A stretch of 64,000 nucleotides of DNA from Spirosoma fluviale (GTDB lineage: Bacteria > Bacteroidota > Bacteroidia > Cytophagales > Spirosomataceae): positions 1,116,001-1,180,000 of the forward strand of contig NZ_OCNH01000003.1 of the NCBI RefSeq assembly GCF_900230225.1, given 5' to 3'. This document shows positions 9,085-18,924 of the stretch, piece after piece. Positions within the stretch are counted from its first letter, which is position 1. The number at the start of each line of letters is the position of its first letter. The notes under the pieces were generated by a model that worked only from the letters and a program-made list of their open reading frames with translations, was not told the origin of the DNA and searched no databases. The position numbers and the translations under genes were made by a program.

Positions 9085-10200
9085 TTGAAATCGTACGACG
9101 ATCTTTCCGGGGCTGATATGTTGCGCTATCTGTCGGCCAACAGTCGTATGCCCAGTCAAGCCATTATTCAGAATTTATACATCCCCAGCGACCTCGACCG
9201 CGAGTTTCCGCTGGCTCCTCACTTTGTCCAGACATTTGGGAGCTACCCGAATTACATTCATTTCAATGATGATTTCAAGCCCTCCGCTCAGGCCCTGCTG
9301 GATGGCCGGGGATTTACGCTGATTAATCACTCAACCCGCGTCAATGACGAAGGCTGGCATACCATCGAACGGGTCTATCAGCACGAAGAGGGAGTCGTGC
9401 TGAAAGCCGAGTTTGTGGGCGACCGCTTCTTCCGGCTCTATGGCTACTACCGCGACGAAGCGTCGGCCAAAACATTGCTGGAGGGGTTTCAGGAGCATAA
9501 ATACGTCCATGAAGATAACCAGACCCATATTTACCTGATCCAGAGCGGGCTGGGCGGGCTACACACCGAACGGGTCGAGATTCTGCCACCCGACATCAAT
9601 ATTGATCTGCATTACAACGACGATTTTCCGGCCGTTCACGAGCGGCTGGTAAACTTACTGGCGCAACCAAAAAGCAAGGGCCTTATTCTGCTGCACGGCG
9701 AGCCCGGAACCGGCAAAACGACCTACATCAAACACCTTAGCTCGCTGGTTAAGAAGGATATGCTTATTCTGCCGCCTTACATGACCAACTACCTGACATC
9801 GCCCGAGATCATTCCGTTTTTACTGGAAAACAAGGAGTCGGTGCTTATCATTGAAGACGCCGAGCGGATTCTGCAATCGCGCGAAGCCGGGGGCGATACC
9901 AACAGTGTTTCCAACATCCTCAACCTGACGGATGGTCTGCTGGCCGATTGCATGCATATTCAGGTGATAGCCACGTTTAACGCCAGTAAGCATTTGTTAG
10001 ACAAGGCCTTGCTTCGGAAAGGGCGGCTCATGGTCGATTATGCCTTTGGAAAACTGGCACCTGCTAAAGCCAATAATTTGCTCTCTCATCTGGGTGTAGA
10101 GCACCGGACGGATCAACCCATGACCCTGGCCGATATTTTCAATCTCGACGAGCAAACAGTTTCCGGCGAACGGCAGGAGGCTCTGAAGGTTGGGTTTTAG
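9085..10200 (+). CDS. AAA-family ATPase with uncharacterised N-terminal half
   Basis: 371 residues if the TTG at 9085 is used; the first ATG is at 9118 (product then begins MLRYLS), so the start is uncertain by 11 residues. The C-terminal part is a AAA core: Walker A GEPGTGKTT near residue 206, Walker B VLIIEDAER near 253, and a sensor-type Asn/Arg region (FNASKHLLDKALLRKGR). The N-terminal ~190 residues match nothing I recognise. Single AAA modules like this usually remodel a protein partner. No obvious partner gene is adjacent: T9SS genes lie upstream and a sensor kinase 39 bp downstream on the same strand. Substrate unknown. Confidence 0.75.
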   Translation: MKSYDDLSGADMLRYLSANSRMPSQAIIQNLYIPSDLDREFPLAPHFVQTFGSYPNYIHFNDDFKPSAQALLDGRGFTLINHSTRVNDEGWHTIERVYQHEEGVVLKAEFVGDRFFRLYGYYRDEASAKTLLEGFQEHKYVHEDNQTHIYLIQSGLGGLHTERVEILPPDINIDLHYNDDFPAVHERLVNLLAQPKSKGLILLHGEPGTGKTTYIKHLSSLVKKDMLILPPYMTNYLTSPEIIPFLLENKESVLIIEDAERILQSREAGGDTNSVSNILNLTDGLLADCMHIQVIATFNASKHLLDKALLRKGRLMVDYAFGKLAPAKANNLLSHLGVEHRTDQPMTLADIFNLDEQTVSGERQEALKVGF

Positions 10201-10239
10201 GGGTATTGATAGGGTTATTTTCCGCACACCCGATAATGT

Positions 10240-12459
10240 ATGAAGAACGGCTGTTTGGTGGTTTGTTTTTGGCTGGGTACCCTGCTTGCTGGTTTTGCCC
10301 AGACGGGTTTGCCGCCTGTTTTCCAAATCAAAGCCGACTCGTTGCTCACGCCTGATACGGCTCACGTTCAGATACTCAAAGATCCTGAAGGGAATTTTAC
10401 GTTTGAGCAGGTGCAAAAGAGTGCCTTGTTTCGCGTTGCCCCTTTTTTTGATAAAACCCGGCGTTCGCATGTGTACTGGATTCGAATGCGGCTTAAAAAC
10501 ACGCTGCCCGACACCCTGAATCTCTACCTCTGCGATTTCAGTAGCAATTACCTCGATATGTACTGGCTGAACCCGGGAAACCAGTGGCAGCACCAGCGTA
10601 CAGGTGAACTGGTTCCGGAGAGTCAGTTGCCTGACAGGAAGGGAAATAAGGAGCGAAATCGCCTGTTTTTTGCTCTCGCGCCGGGGCAGGAGACAATGAT
10701 TTACCAACGATCGGAAAATGCCCTCTGGCGACCACCGCTAACGTACCTGTCCACGCAAATAGAACTTGAACGGGATCGGATAAACTGGATTTTTAACTAC
10801 ATCCGGGTCGATAAAGGGTGGGAAGACTATTTTTTTGATGGCATCATTATCGGTGTTCTGCTGCTGGCAATCTGTTACAACCTACTTATCTTTTTTTCAA
10901 TAAAAGACAGGGTTTACCTGTACTTTGCCATCTGTCTGTTCTTCTTTACGCTGGACAGAAATGCATATCGAATTCAACTGGCTTTTTTTGGGGAGCATCC
11001 GTATCTGTTCAAGATGCTCTCTCATTTCTTCTTTATTATCTTTTTTATCTTTTTCATTCAGTCGATCCGAAAGTTTATCCAGCCCGGTGTGGCTTTCTCG
11101 TGGTTGAACAGAGCCATTACGGTCTTTCTGGTATTAACGACCCTGGTCATTACCGTTCAGTTCTTTTCCTTCAGAAAGGTGTGGGTTTCACTGGATGGCA
11201 TCGATACATTTATCGAAATCCTGATCCGGGTGGTGTATATGCTGTGTACTATCCTGATCCTGAAAATAAGGAAGACGGGCTCGTCCGACGCTCGATTTGT
11301 GCTGCTGGCAACGGCTCCGCTCTTTATTTTCTGGCTCCTGACGCTGTTTCCGGATGTACTACTAAAGTCGGTTGGTTTCGCTGTTGCCAGAAGTTTCTGG
11401 GACGTAATAAGTTACATTGAAAGTGGCTGTCTGGCCTGGCTGATTATTGTCTTTTCCGGCGCACTCATGAACCGCTATAACCTGGCAAAGCAGCGGCTGG
11501 CCCAGCAGATCATCGAAAAAGAGCAGCTTCAGCGGGAGCGGGAGATTGAGCGTAACCGGATTATTGAAGAACAGAAAGTGGTACTGGAACAACAGGTTGA
11601 AGAGCGAACGGCTCAGCTAAAAGCCTCGCTCGAAGACCTGCGGTTGACGCAGGATCAGCTGATTCAAAAAGAAAAAATGGCTTCGCTGGGCGAACTGACG
11701 GCGGGTATTGCGCACGAAATACAGAACCCCCTCAACTTCGTCAATAACTTCTCGGAAGTTAGTATCGAACTGCTCGACGAACTGAAAGAAGGCCCATTAC
11801 AGAAACTGCCCGATTCGGAGAAGGAATATGCCGACGAAGTCCTGAGCGACCTGGCTCAGAATCTGGAAAAGATTACCCACCACGGCAATCGGGCCAGCAG
11901 CATTGTAAAAGGAATGCTCGAACACAGCCGCACGGCAAACAGCGACCGCCGACCAACCGACCTCAACGCCCTGGCCGATGAATTCATGCGCCTATCGTAT
12001 CACGGACTTCGGGCAAAAGACAAAACCTTCAACTGCGAGCTGGTAACCCAGTTTTCCCCCAATCTGCCCCCGGCAACTATTGTGGCGCAGGAAATTGGGC
12101 GGGTGCTGCTGAACCTGTTCAATAATGCCTTTTACGCCGTTTCGGAAAAGAAGAAACACCTCGACGCTGTAGGCCAAACGGATTATAAACCAATGGTTAG
12201 TGTCTCTACAAAACAAGTTGGCGATGGGCTGGAAATTCAGGTAGCCGACAATGGTACCGGCATCCCGGAAGCCGTAAAGACCAAAATATTCCAGCCCTTT
12301 TTTACCACCAAACCCACCGGAAGCGGTACCGGTCTGGGCCTGTCGCTGTCGTACGATATTGTCACCAAAGGTCATGGCGGGCTGTTGACCGTTGAGAGCG
12401 ACCCCGCTGCCGGCACCGTGTTTAAGGTGATTTTGCCGATTGGCCGGGACAACGGATAA
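10240..12459 (+). CDS. 7TM-DISM sensor histidine kinase
   Basis: 739 residues: signal peptide, an extracellular beta-sandwich of the 7TMR-DISMED2 type (about 25-175), seven predicted membrane helices (about 195-400), a coiled coil (about 405-460), a HisKA domain with the phospho-acceptor His492 in GIAHEIQNP, and a HATPase domain with the N box (NLFNNAFYA), VADNGTGIP and GTGLGLSLS motifs. It senses an extracellular or membrane signal, perhaps a carbohydrate by analogy with other DISM receptors, and phosphorylates an unlinked regulator: no response regulator is adjacent. It follows the AAA gene by 39 bp and may be co-transcribed with it. The following gene is a GH78 glycosidase, but about 110 bp with its own likely -7 box separate them. 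Confidence 0.9.
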   Translation: MKNGCLVVCFWLGTLLAGFAQTGLPPVFQIKADSLLTPDTAHVQILKDPEGNFTFEQVQKSALFRVAPFFDKTRRSHVYWIRMRLKNTLPDTLNLYLCDFSSNYLDMYWLNPGNQWQHQRTGELVPESQLPDRKGNKERNRLFFALAPGQETMIYQRSENALWRPPLTYLSTQIELERDRINWIFNYIRVDKGWEDYFFDGIIIGVLLLAICYNLLIFFSIKDRVYLYFAICLFFFTLDRNAYRIQLAFFGEHPYLFKMLSHFFFIIFFIFFIQSIRKFIQPGVAFSWLNRAITVFLVLTTLVITVQFFSFRKVWVSLDGIDTFIEILIRVVYMLCTILILKIRKTGSSDARFVLLATAPLFIFWLLTLFPDVLLKSVGFAVARSFWDVISYIESGCLAWLIIVFSGALMNRYNLAKQRLAQQIIEKEQLQREREIERNRIIEEQKVVLEQQVEERTAQLKASLEDLRLTQDQLIQKEKMASLGELTAGIAHEIQNPLNFVNNFSEVSIELLDELKEGPLQKLPDSEKEYADEVLSDLAQNLEKITHHGNRASSIVKGMLEHSRTANSDRRPTDLNALADEFMRLSYHGLRAKDKTFNCELVTQFSPNLPPATIVAQEIGRVLLNLFNNAFYAVSEKKKHLDAVGQTDYKPMVSVSTKQVGDGLEIQVADNGTGIPEAVKTKIFQPFFTTKPTGSGTGLGLSLSYDIVTKGHGGLLTVESDPAAGTVFKVILPIGRDNG

Positions 12460-12569
12460 CACTTCGCCGTAACTAATCTGGTGCGTACTTTCTGTAGCGG
12501 GGTTAGGTAGGTGTGTGAAAGTAATTTAAAAAGGTAAACTTTATCTTTGTTGAATTACATAATCACCTC

Positions 12570-15323
12570 ATGAGCCGTACCCCCTTTTTTAGCCGCCTGT
12601 TCCCTTCTCTCATCCTGTTGCTGGTCGCAACCCGCCTGTTCGCTCAGGTAAGCGTTCAGAACCTGCTTACCGAAAACCGGACGAATCCCGTTGGTCTGGA
12701 TGTGTCCATTCCCCGCTTCAACTGGCAGCTTGTTACGGTTAAACGCAATGTGCTGCAAACGGCTTACGAGATAAGAGTCGGTACCGATGTGGCATCGGCT
12801 ACTAAAGGAACAAACTGGCAATCGGGCCGGGTGGCGTCCGAACAATCCGTTCAGGTGCCCTACGCCGGGTCTGCCCTGCAACCCAGCCAGCGGTACTACT
12901 GGCAGGTGCGGGTTTGGGATAACACCTCCGCAAAGCCGTCGGCCTGGAGTGCGCCCGCTTACTGGCAAACCGGCCTGATGAGTGCTGCTAACTGGCAGGC
13001 TAAATGGATTCAGCAGGGTTTTCCCGGCGATAGCGTCCATAGCCCCAGTCCGCTGTTTCGAAAGGCGTTTGCGGCATCGAAGAAAGTACGTTCTGCCGTT
13101 CTGTACATGACCGCGCATGGTATTTACGAAGCGCAGATCAACGGCAAGCGCGTTGGCGATGCCTACCTCACGCCCGGCTGGACCAGCTACAATCAGCATT
13201 TGCAGTACCAGACCTACGATGTTACGAACCTGTTGAATCAGGGGCAGAACGCCATTGGCGTAACGCTGGGCAGCGGCTGGTACCGTGGGCGAATGGGCTG
13301 GGCCGATCAAAAGAATGTATACGGTAAAGAACTGGCGTTGTTAGGACAACTAGCCATTACGTACACCGACGGAAGCTCGGCAACGATTGGTACCGACGAG
13401 AGTTGGAAATCCTCCACCGGCCCCATCCGTTTCTCTGAAATCTACGACGGGGAGACGTATGATTCGCGGCTCGAAAAAATGGGCTGGACCCTGCCCGGTT
13501 ATGCCGATGCCGACTGGTCGGGCGTAATGGTAAAGCCGTTTGGCTACGCGAATCTGGTGGCAAATTATAACGAACTCATCCGCCGACACGAAACCGTGAA
13601 ACCCGTAAAGGTGCTCACTACACCCAAAGGGAAAACGGTACTGGACTTTGGTCAGAATCTGGTGGGCTGGGTACAGCTGCGCGTAACGGGCAAAGCGGGC
13701 GATAAGATTGTCCTCTCGCACGTAGAAATGCTCGATAAGTTCGGCAATCCCTACCTGGAGAATCTGCGCACCGCCAAAGCGCAGGCCACGTATCTGCTCA
13801 AAGGCGGCACCGAAACGCTGGAACCCCATTTCACCTTCTTCGGCTTTCGGTATGTGCAGGTAGATGGTTTGAGTGGCCCCGTCAACCCCGCCGACTTTAC
13901 GGCTATAACCCTTTACTCCGACATCCCCAAAACGGGGGAGTTTACTACCTCTAACCCTCTCATCAATCAATTACAGAGCAACATTCAATGGGGGCAGCGG
14001 GGTAACTTCCTGGACGTACCGACGGACTGCCCCCAACGCGACGAACGCCTGGGCTGGACCGGCGATGCCGAAGTATTCTCGCGAACGGCGGCTTTCAACT
14101 TTGGCGTCAACAGCTTCTTTACCAAATGGCTCCGGGATGTGTCAGCCGATCAGTTTCCGAACGGGGCGGTGCCGTTTGTGATTCCGGACGTACTCCGGGG
14201 GCCTAACCCCAGCATGGCCGGGGCCGCTGGCTGGTCGGATGCGAGCATCATCATTCCCTGGAACATGTACGTCTCTTACGGCGACCGACGGCTGATCGAG
14301 CAGCAGTATACCAGCATGAAGGCCTACCAGGGGTACATGGAACGCGTGGCTAAAAACGACCTCTGGAGTGAAGGGTTTCAATTTGGCGACTGGCTGTCGT
14401 TTGTCACTACCGAAGGCAGCCCGGCTTTTGAAGCTAAATCGGCGTTTACGGATGTGCATTTGGTGGCACAGTGCTTTTACGCCTACAGCACCGACCTGAT
14501 GCGAAAGACGGCTACGGTACTGGGTAAAACGGATGATGCTGCCCATTACACGGCTCTACTGGAACGAATCAAACAGGCGTTTCAGCAGACTTATATGACG
14601 CCCAGCGGCCGATTGATTTCCGATACCCAAACTGCCTATGTGCTGGCTCTGCAATTCGACATGCTTCCAGAAAACAAGCGGACACAGGCCGTTGACCGCC
14701 TGGTCGACAATGTGAAAAAGTATGAGAATCACCTGACAACGGGCTTTCTGGGTACGCCTTTTCTGTGCCCGGTGCTGAGCCGGTTCGGCCGTACCGATGT
14801 GGCGTATAAACTGCTTTTGCAGGACACGTACCCGTCGTGGTTATACCCGGTTAAAATGGGTGCCACGACCATTTGGGAGCGTTGGGATTCAATGAAGCCG
14901 GACAGTACGTTCCAAAGCCCATCCATGACGTCGTTCAACCACTACGCCTACGGGGCCGTGGGCGACTGGATGTATCGGACTATTACGGGCATCGACACCG
15001 ACGAAACCAAAACGGGGTATAAGCACACGATCATCAAACCGCAGCCGGGCGGAGGATTTACGTCGGCAGAAGCCAGTTTGAAAACGTATTATGGCACTAT
15101 TCGCTCCAGTTGGAAACGGGCTTCGGATGGCCTGACCATGACCGTCGAAATCCCCGCCAATACCACGGCCACTATTTACGTCCCGTCGAAAAATGCGGAG
15201 GCCGTTCAGGAGAGCGGCAAAGCCCTCAGCGCAGCGGGCCTGACCGTGTCCACAACGGAGTCCGGTTATGTGAAGCTAAACGTTGGTTCGGGCGTGTATA
15301 CGTTTACCAGTGCCGGTTATTAA
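12570..15323 (+). CDS. GH78 alpha-L-rhamnosidase, secreted
   Basis: 917 residues with a signal peptide (cleavage after LFAQ). Layout is that of GH78 enzymes: an N-terminal fibronectin-like domain, the Bac_rhamnosid_N beta-sandwich (around residue 170-340), an (alpha/alpha)6 catalytic barrel from about 450, and a C-terminal beta domain. DCPQRDERLGWTGD carries the general-acid region and GATTIWERWD the general-base glutamate. It releases terminal alpha-L-rhamnose from plant glycosides or polysaccharides in the periplasm or outside the cell. It is not in a SusCD polysaccharide locus; no other rhamnose gene is seen nearby. A -7-like box TATCTTTG at 12542-12549 precedes it. Confidence 0.92.
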   Translation: MSRTPFFSRLFPSLILLLVATRLFAQVSVQNLLTENRTNPVGLDVSIPRFNWQLVTVKRNVLQTAYEIRVGTDVASATKGTNWQSGRVASEQSVQVPYAGSALQPSQRYYWQVRVWDNTSAKPSAWSAPAYWQTGLMSAANWQAKWIQQGFPGDSVHSPSPLFRKAFAASKKVRSAVLYMTAHGIYEAQINGKRVGDAYLTPGWTSYNQHLQYQTYDVTNLLNQGQNAIGVTLGSGWYRGRMGWADQKNVYGKELALLGQLAITYTDGSSATIGTDESWKSSTGPIRFSEIYDGETYDSRLEKMGWTLPGYADADWSGVMVKPFGYANLVANYNELIRRHETVKPVKVLTTPKGKTVLDFGQNLVGWVQLRVTGKAGDKIVLSHVEMLDKFGNPYLENLRTAKAQATYLLKGGTETLEPHFTFFGFRYVQVDGLSGPVNPADFTAITLYSDIPKTGEFTTSNPLINQLQSNIQWGQRGNFLDVPTDCPQRDERLGWTGDAEVFSRTAAFNFGVNSFFTKWLRDVSADQFPNGAVPFVIPDVLRGPNPSMAGAAGWSDASIIIPWNMYVSYGDRRLIEQQYTSMKAYQGYMERVAKNDLWSEGFQFGDWLSFVTTEGSPAFEAKSAFTDVHLVAQCFYAYSTDLMRKTATVLGKTDDAAHYTALLERIKQAFQQTYMTPSGRLISDTQTAYVLALQFDMLPENKRTQAVDRLVDNVKKYENHLTTGFLGTPFLCPVLSRFGRTDVAYKLLLQDTYPSWLYPVKMGATTIWERWDSMKPDSTFQSPSMTSFNHYAYGAVGDWMYRTITGIDTDETKTGYKHTIIKPQPGGGFTSAEASLKTYYGTIRSSWKRASDGLTMTVEIPANTTATIYVPSKNAEAVQESGKALSAAGLTVSTTESGYVKLNVGSGVYTFTSAGY

Positions 15324-15377
15324 TGAAGTTTTAATTGATTTTGTACTATTTATTATTAGACGTATGATGGTTTGGTC

Positions 15378-15420
15378 ACGTTTTAATAAGTTTGGCCCAG
15401 AAACAAACTTATTAAAACGT
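15378..15420 (+). promoter_or_regulatory. 17-bp perfect inverted repeat touching a start codon
   Basis: Arms 15378-15394 (ACGTTTTAATAAGTTTG) and 15404-15420 are exactly complementary with a 9-nt loop. The second arm ends two bases before the ATG at 15423. In mRNA it would bury the translation start region; as DNA it could be an operator. Which one cannot be told from sequence. Confidence 0.7.
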
Positions 15421-15422
15421 TT

Positions 15423-16013
15423 ATGAAGCTTTTCTCCATTTTGTTAGTAGCAGGCTTATTGATTACGTCTTCACTTCAGGCACAGGATTCTCCCGCCAGA
15501 GAGATCGGTTTACGGGCCACGGGCTTTGACAGCTTCGGCCTGATCTACAAAAAACAACTTAAGGAAAATACGTATCGGCGTTACCGACTGGCATTTGGTA
15601 ATCTCGGGGCCAATTTTGTTCGCAGTAACACATTGTTTTCTTTTTCGGCCGGGGGCGCTATGGGCAAGGAAAAACGCCGGGACCTTTCCGACAAGCTTCA
15701 GTTTATTTACGGAACTGAATTGATTGCCAGCGTCAGCCTGAATTCGACGACGACAGGGACACTGTCGGTCGATAACGGAGCGGGAGGTACTACAATCTAC
15801 ACGGGTTCCAATATACTGGTCGTAACGCCTACGGTGGGCATCGGCTTTGTATTGGGGGCGCAATATAATTTTAACCCGCGCTGGTATATCAGTGCTGAGT
15901 TGATCCCATCCGTTACAGCCAGTGGAGCCTTTGGGAATGGAACGTCCGTATATAGCATTCAGGCTGGGTTCAATTCCGGCAGTGCGGGTATTACGGGCGC
16001 ATATCGGTTTTAA
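15423..16013 (+). CDS. Small outer-membrane beta-barrel protein, unknown function
   Basis: 196 residues with a clear signal peptide (MKLFSILLVAGLL, cleavage near LQAQ). The mature part alternates polar and hydrophobic residues with many Gly and aromatic positions and ends in YRF, a terminal aromatic typical of outer-membrane barrels. I recognise no named family. It stands alone between a GH78 gene and a convergent peptidase gene, with a strong hairpin right in front of its start codon. Confidence 0.7.
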   Translation: MKLFSILLVAGLLITSSLQAQDSPAREIGLRATGFDSFGLIYKKQLKENTYRRYRLAFGNLGANFVRSNTLFSFSAGGAMGKEKRRDLSDKLQFIYGTELIASVSLNSTTTGTLSVDNGAGGTTIYTGSNILVVTPTVGIGFVLGAQYNFNPRWYISAELIPSVTASGAFGNGTSVYSIQAGFNSGSAGITGAYRF

Positions 16014-16054
16014 CCTGAATCTGCCCTGCCACTCGCTTGAGATATGCAGAGAGG

Positions 16055-17737
16055 TTAAAAGTCAGCCTTTTTTACCGTGTATTTGTCGCCCAGGTTATTG
16101 AGCCACCTTGTTTGCGCGCGCTGAGCCTCTTCCATACTTTCGTAATAATTGAAGTCGCTGGTACACAGTTCGTTGGCTGGGTCGCAATGGCTCTTCACGT
16201 AGGCATAGTACTGCTGACTGGCCTTTTTGATCTCCTCATCGTCCAGTTTAGTCTGCTTTATGGTAGTGTAAAACGCTTGTGGCTTCCGGGTAGTCCCCGC
16301 TTTCAGCACTTCTTTGGAGAGTCCCCAGTAATAATAGGTGGTGCTGGTTGGTTTGAAAAGAGCCAGTAGTGCCGCCCGGCTATTGTCGTTGCTTAAATAG
16401 GTTTCTTCAAAGTCGGCAACCACCTTTTCACTGACCCCGCTTTTCAGCAAACTGCTTCTGAACAGGCTGTAGTCCGTTCCAGCGTTCGGGGTGTTGAGAA
16501 TGGTCTGAAACCATTTCCACATCGGTTGTCGGCCAATCTGTTGCTCCAGGGCCGTCAGCAGCAAAGGCATGTACTGGTAACGGTAGGTCTCGTCGATGTC
16601 GCCGGGTGCGTTGATTTTCCGTAAGGGAGTGAAGTTGGTCATGCTTTTGGTGGCACCAACATAACGTTTAAGCTGACGATCATAAAACCCCTGCCCAATC
16701 AGGTCGCGGGTGGCTTGCAGGGAGAGGTATTCGGTCATACCTTCCAGAAAGGCCCAGCGCAGGGTAGAGTTGGGCGTTACAACCGACCCAAAATAGTAAT
16801 GGCCCAGCTCATGCGCGATGAATGATAAAAGGGACGAGTCGGCCAGCGTCAGCTTTTTCGGATCGACCAGGGTATTCAGCCAGCCTTTGGGGCTAACGCT
16901 GGCAATGGTTGGGTAAGTAACGAACAGCCAGTCATTGCGCCTGGAAACGGGGGTACTGGCCAGCAGGGTAACATCCGCTCCGTATGGAATTTGCAGGTTC
17001 TGGGCGTAATAATCTTTAATCCGGGAAAACCAGCCATCAAGTACACTGGCCTGTGGTGCGCTGAGAGTCGTATTGAGCAGATAGGTGTTTTTCTCTTTTC
17101 GGAAATCGTAATCGCCCACAAACAGGAGTAGTGGAAAGGGGCGGTCAGACCGGAAACGGGCCTGCTGGCTGTACTGGGGCGGACAGCCATTCAGGTAAAT
17201 AGCTTTTGCATCGGGCGCATGAATGGTGATGTCGAATGTAACATTCTGGTATTCTTTGTCTTCGGTGATGTTGTAGAGGATCGGGTACCAGGCCGTCTGT
17301 TCGGAGGCTCGCAGGGTTTTCCCGTTGAAGGCAATGTTGCCTTTCCAGTCGCCCCATTCGCTGCGTTTGGCGGAGTCGCCCGAAACGGGAAACGCACCTA
17401 CGTAGCTAACTTTAAATCGACCGGGCAGATACCGGCCCTTCTGGTCCTTGTCGGGAAACCAGTATTGAAAGCTTTCGCTCGACTTGTCCGGTTTGTACTC
17501 CCGCGCCGAAGCGTACGAAACCGAGTCGGTACTATCTCTAAAGAACTGGATGTTCAGCCCTGCGTTCAGCCGAATGGCATAATTTGTCGTTTTAGGGAGC
17601 CGCGACACATCCAGATCGGCTTTAAACGTGCCATTCTTAACGGATATGTACACGTCGCCGGAAATGTGCGGGGTTTGAGCGTACCCTGTAAAGCCAGTCA
17701 GAAGTACGAGTAACAAAAGGAGTTTGCGGATAGTCAT
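16055..17737 (-). CDS. M1-like (gluzincin) metallopeptidase, secreted
   Basis: 560 residues with a signal peptide (MTIRKLLLLLVLL, cleavage near TGYAQ). The zinc site is intact: H309-E310-L-G-H313 followed by the third ligand Glu332 after 18 residues (FLEGMTEY), the spacing of the M1/gluzincin families. The N-terminal half is beta-rich as in M1 enzymes, but the exopeptidase GAMEN motif is not visible, so this may not be a true aminopeptidase. It is presumably periplasmic or surface-bound. It is divergent from the USP gene at 17895 and convergent with the small barrel gene (41-bp gap). Confidence 0.82.
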   Translation of the reverse strand: MTIRKLLLLLVLLTGFTGYAQTPHISGDVYISVKNGTFKADLDVSRLPKTTNYAIRLNAGLNIQFFRDSTDSVSYASAREYKPDKSSESFQYWFPDKDQKGRYLPGRFKVSYVGAFPVSGDSAKRSEWGDWKGNIAFNGKTLRASEQTAWYPILYNITEDKEYQNVTFDITIHAPDAKAIYLNGCPPQYSQQARFRSDRPFPLLLFVGDYDFRKEKNTYLLNTTLSAPQASVLDGWFSRIKDYYAQNLQIPYGADVTLLASTPVSRRNDWLFVTYPTIASVSPKGWLNTLVDPKKLTLADSSLLSFIAHELGHYYFGSVVTPNSTLRWAFLEGMTEYLSLQATRDLIGQGFYDRQLKRYVGATKSMTNFTPLRKINAPGDIDETYRYQYMPLLLTALEQQIGRQPMWKWFQTILNTPNAGTDYSLFRSSLLKSGVSEKVVADFEETYLSNDNSRAALLALFKPTSTTYYYWGLSKEVLKAGTTRKPQAFYTTIKQTKLDDEEIKKASQQYYAYVKSHCDPANELCTSDFNYYESMEEAQRAQTRWLNNLGDKYTVKKADF

Positions 17738-17789
17738 GGCCGTTGATAATCAGATGATCTGGTTTCACTTGCTAAAATCAACAAATAAA

Positions 17790-17833
17790 TTGACTTATAT
17801 CAGGTTGATAACGAAATAGCTGCGCTTGCTTTG
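17790..17833 (+). promoter_or_regulatory. Fnr/Crp-like operator and -7 box in front of a USP gene
   Basis: TTGACTTATATCAG (17790-17803) fits NTGA-N6-TCAN. A -7-like box TTGCTTTG (17826-17833) starts 29.5 bp from the operator centre, the same spacing as at ccoI, adh, ldh and others in this window, which matches a class II activator position near -41.5. The start codon is at 17895. Confidence 0.7.
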
Positions 17834-17894
17834 TGTGGTAAGTGAACCCCAAAACTGGTGGTGCTTAGCCTCAACTCAGGTAAAACTCGTTCGT

Positions 17895-18716
17895 ATGAAA
17901 ACCATCGTTTTAGCTACCGACTTCTCAGCCAATGCCAATAAAGTCGCTCATTTTGCCATGCAACTTGCTCAGGCGCAAAAAGCGAACCTGATTCTAATGC
18001 ACGCGTTTCATTTCTGGCCCACAAACCCGGCCGAAACGGGGGCGGACTTTCCGCTCAGTGCCAAAGCCATGCACGACGACAGTCAGAAGGGGCTCAACCA
18101 ACTGGCCCATACGTTAAGCGGACAGTACGGGGCTGAGGTCCCCATTCGCTGCATGACTAAAGAAGGCTACCCCATACCGGCCATTCGGGAAGTTGCGGAA
18201 GCCGAAAAAGCCGATCTGGTCATCATGTCCACGACTGGTACCGCGCCCCAAAGTGCTCAGTTAATGGGCAGTGTGGCAACGAGTATGGTGGCCGAAACCA
18301 ATGTGCCTCTGCTGCTTGTGCCGCCTTCTGTTGGGTATGCCGAGGTGAAAAATGTGGTGCTGGGCATTGACCTCGATACACCACCCAATGCCGTAGCCCT
18401 GGATACGGCGCTCCGGTTTGCCCGGCAGTTTGACTGTGTGGTTAATCTGTTGTGTATTTACCCGCACCCAGCCGATGCCCACGTCCGTACAAAGGCCGAA
18501 CACATCCGGGAGCTGATGGTATCGGTACCGCATACGATGACCATCCTGTCGGGCGAAGAAATTTACGATACGCTGCTAACATTCGCCCACGAAAATAAAG
18601 CCGACCTGATCATGATGCTGCCTCAAACGCACGGTTGGTTCAGACGGCTGTTCGTTGAAGGAGAAACCGAGCGGATGGCCCGCCTAACCGATATTCCGCT
18701 GCTGGCTATTGTTTAA
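17895..18716 (+). CDS. Tandem universal stress protein
   Basis: 273 residues from the ATG at 17895, where the typical USP opening MKTIVLATDFS begins; a frame extension to 17826 overlaps the predicted promoter and is rejected. Two USP folds in tandem: residues 1-145 (ending in VPLLLVP) and 150-273 (ending in IPLLAIV). USPs bind nucleotides or act as signalling proteins during energy or oxygen limitation. It is one of four full-length two-domain USPs in the window. The upstream operator ties it to the micro-oxic gene set. Divergent from the M1-like peptidase. Confidence 0.92.
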   Translation: MKTIVLATDFSANANKVAHFAMQLAQAQKANLILMHAFHFWPTNPAETGADFPLSAKAMHDDSQKGLNQLAHTLSGQYGAEVPIRCMTKEGYPIPAIREVAEAEKADLVIMSTTGTAPQSAQLMGSVATSMVAETNVPLLLVPPSVGYAEVKNVVLGIDLDTPPNAVALDTALRFARQFDCVVNLLCIYPHPADAHVRTKAEHIRELMVSVPHTMTILSGEEIYDTLLTFAHENKADLIMMLPQTHGWFRRLFVEGETERMARLTDIPLLAIV

Positions 18717-18756
18717 TCAACTAACGATAAAGACTGCTGGCGGAAGAGGGTTTACT

Positions 18757-18897
18757 GTTGTGAAGTCGGGTTCTTAAACCCGACATTTGTCAGGTTTCTC
18801 AAAACCTTGTGTAGGCTGACTCCCGGTAGGTTTTGAGAAACCTACCGGGAGTCAGGTTTAAGAACCTGACTCCACAACAAGAACCCGACTTCACAAC
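18757..18897. repeat. Nested palindrome (four hairpins inside a 19-bp inverted repeat)
   Basis: Outer arms GTTGTGAAGTCGGGTTCTT (18757-18775) and its exact complement (18879-18897) enclose further palindromes: GTCGGGTT/AACCCGAC, AGGTTT/AAACCT, a 16-bp perfect stem starting GACTCCCGG around 18818-18853, and GTCAGGTT/AACCTGAC. It lies between convergent genes (a USP and hemJ), so it may serve as a two-way terminator, but it is far more elaborate than needed for that. Confidence 0.8.
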
Positions 18898-18924
18898 GGT
18901 GAGCTAATTCAGCCCGAATTAGGT

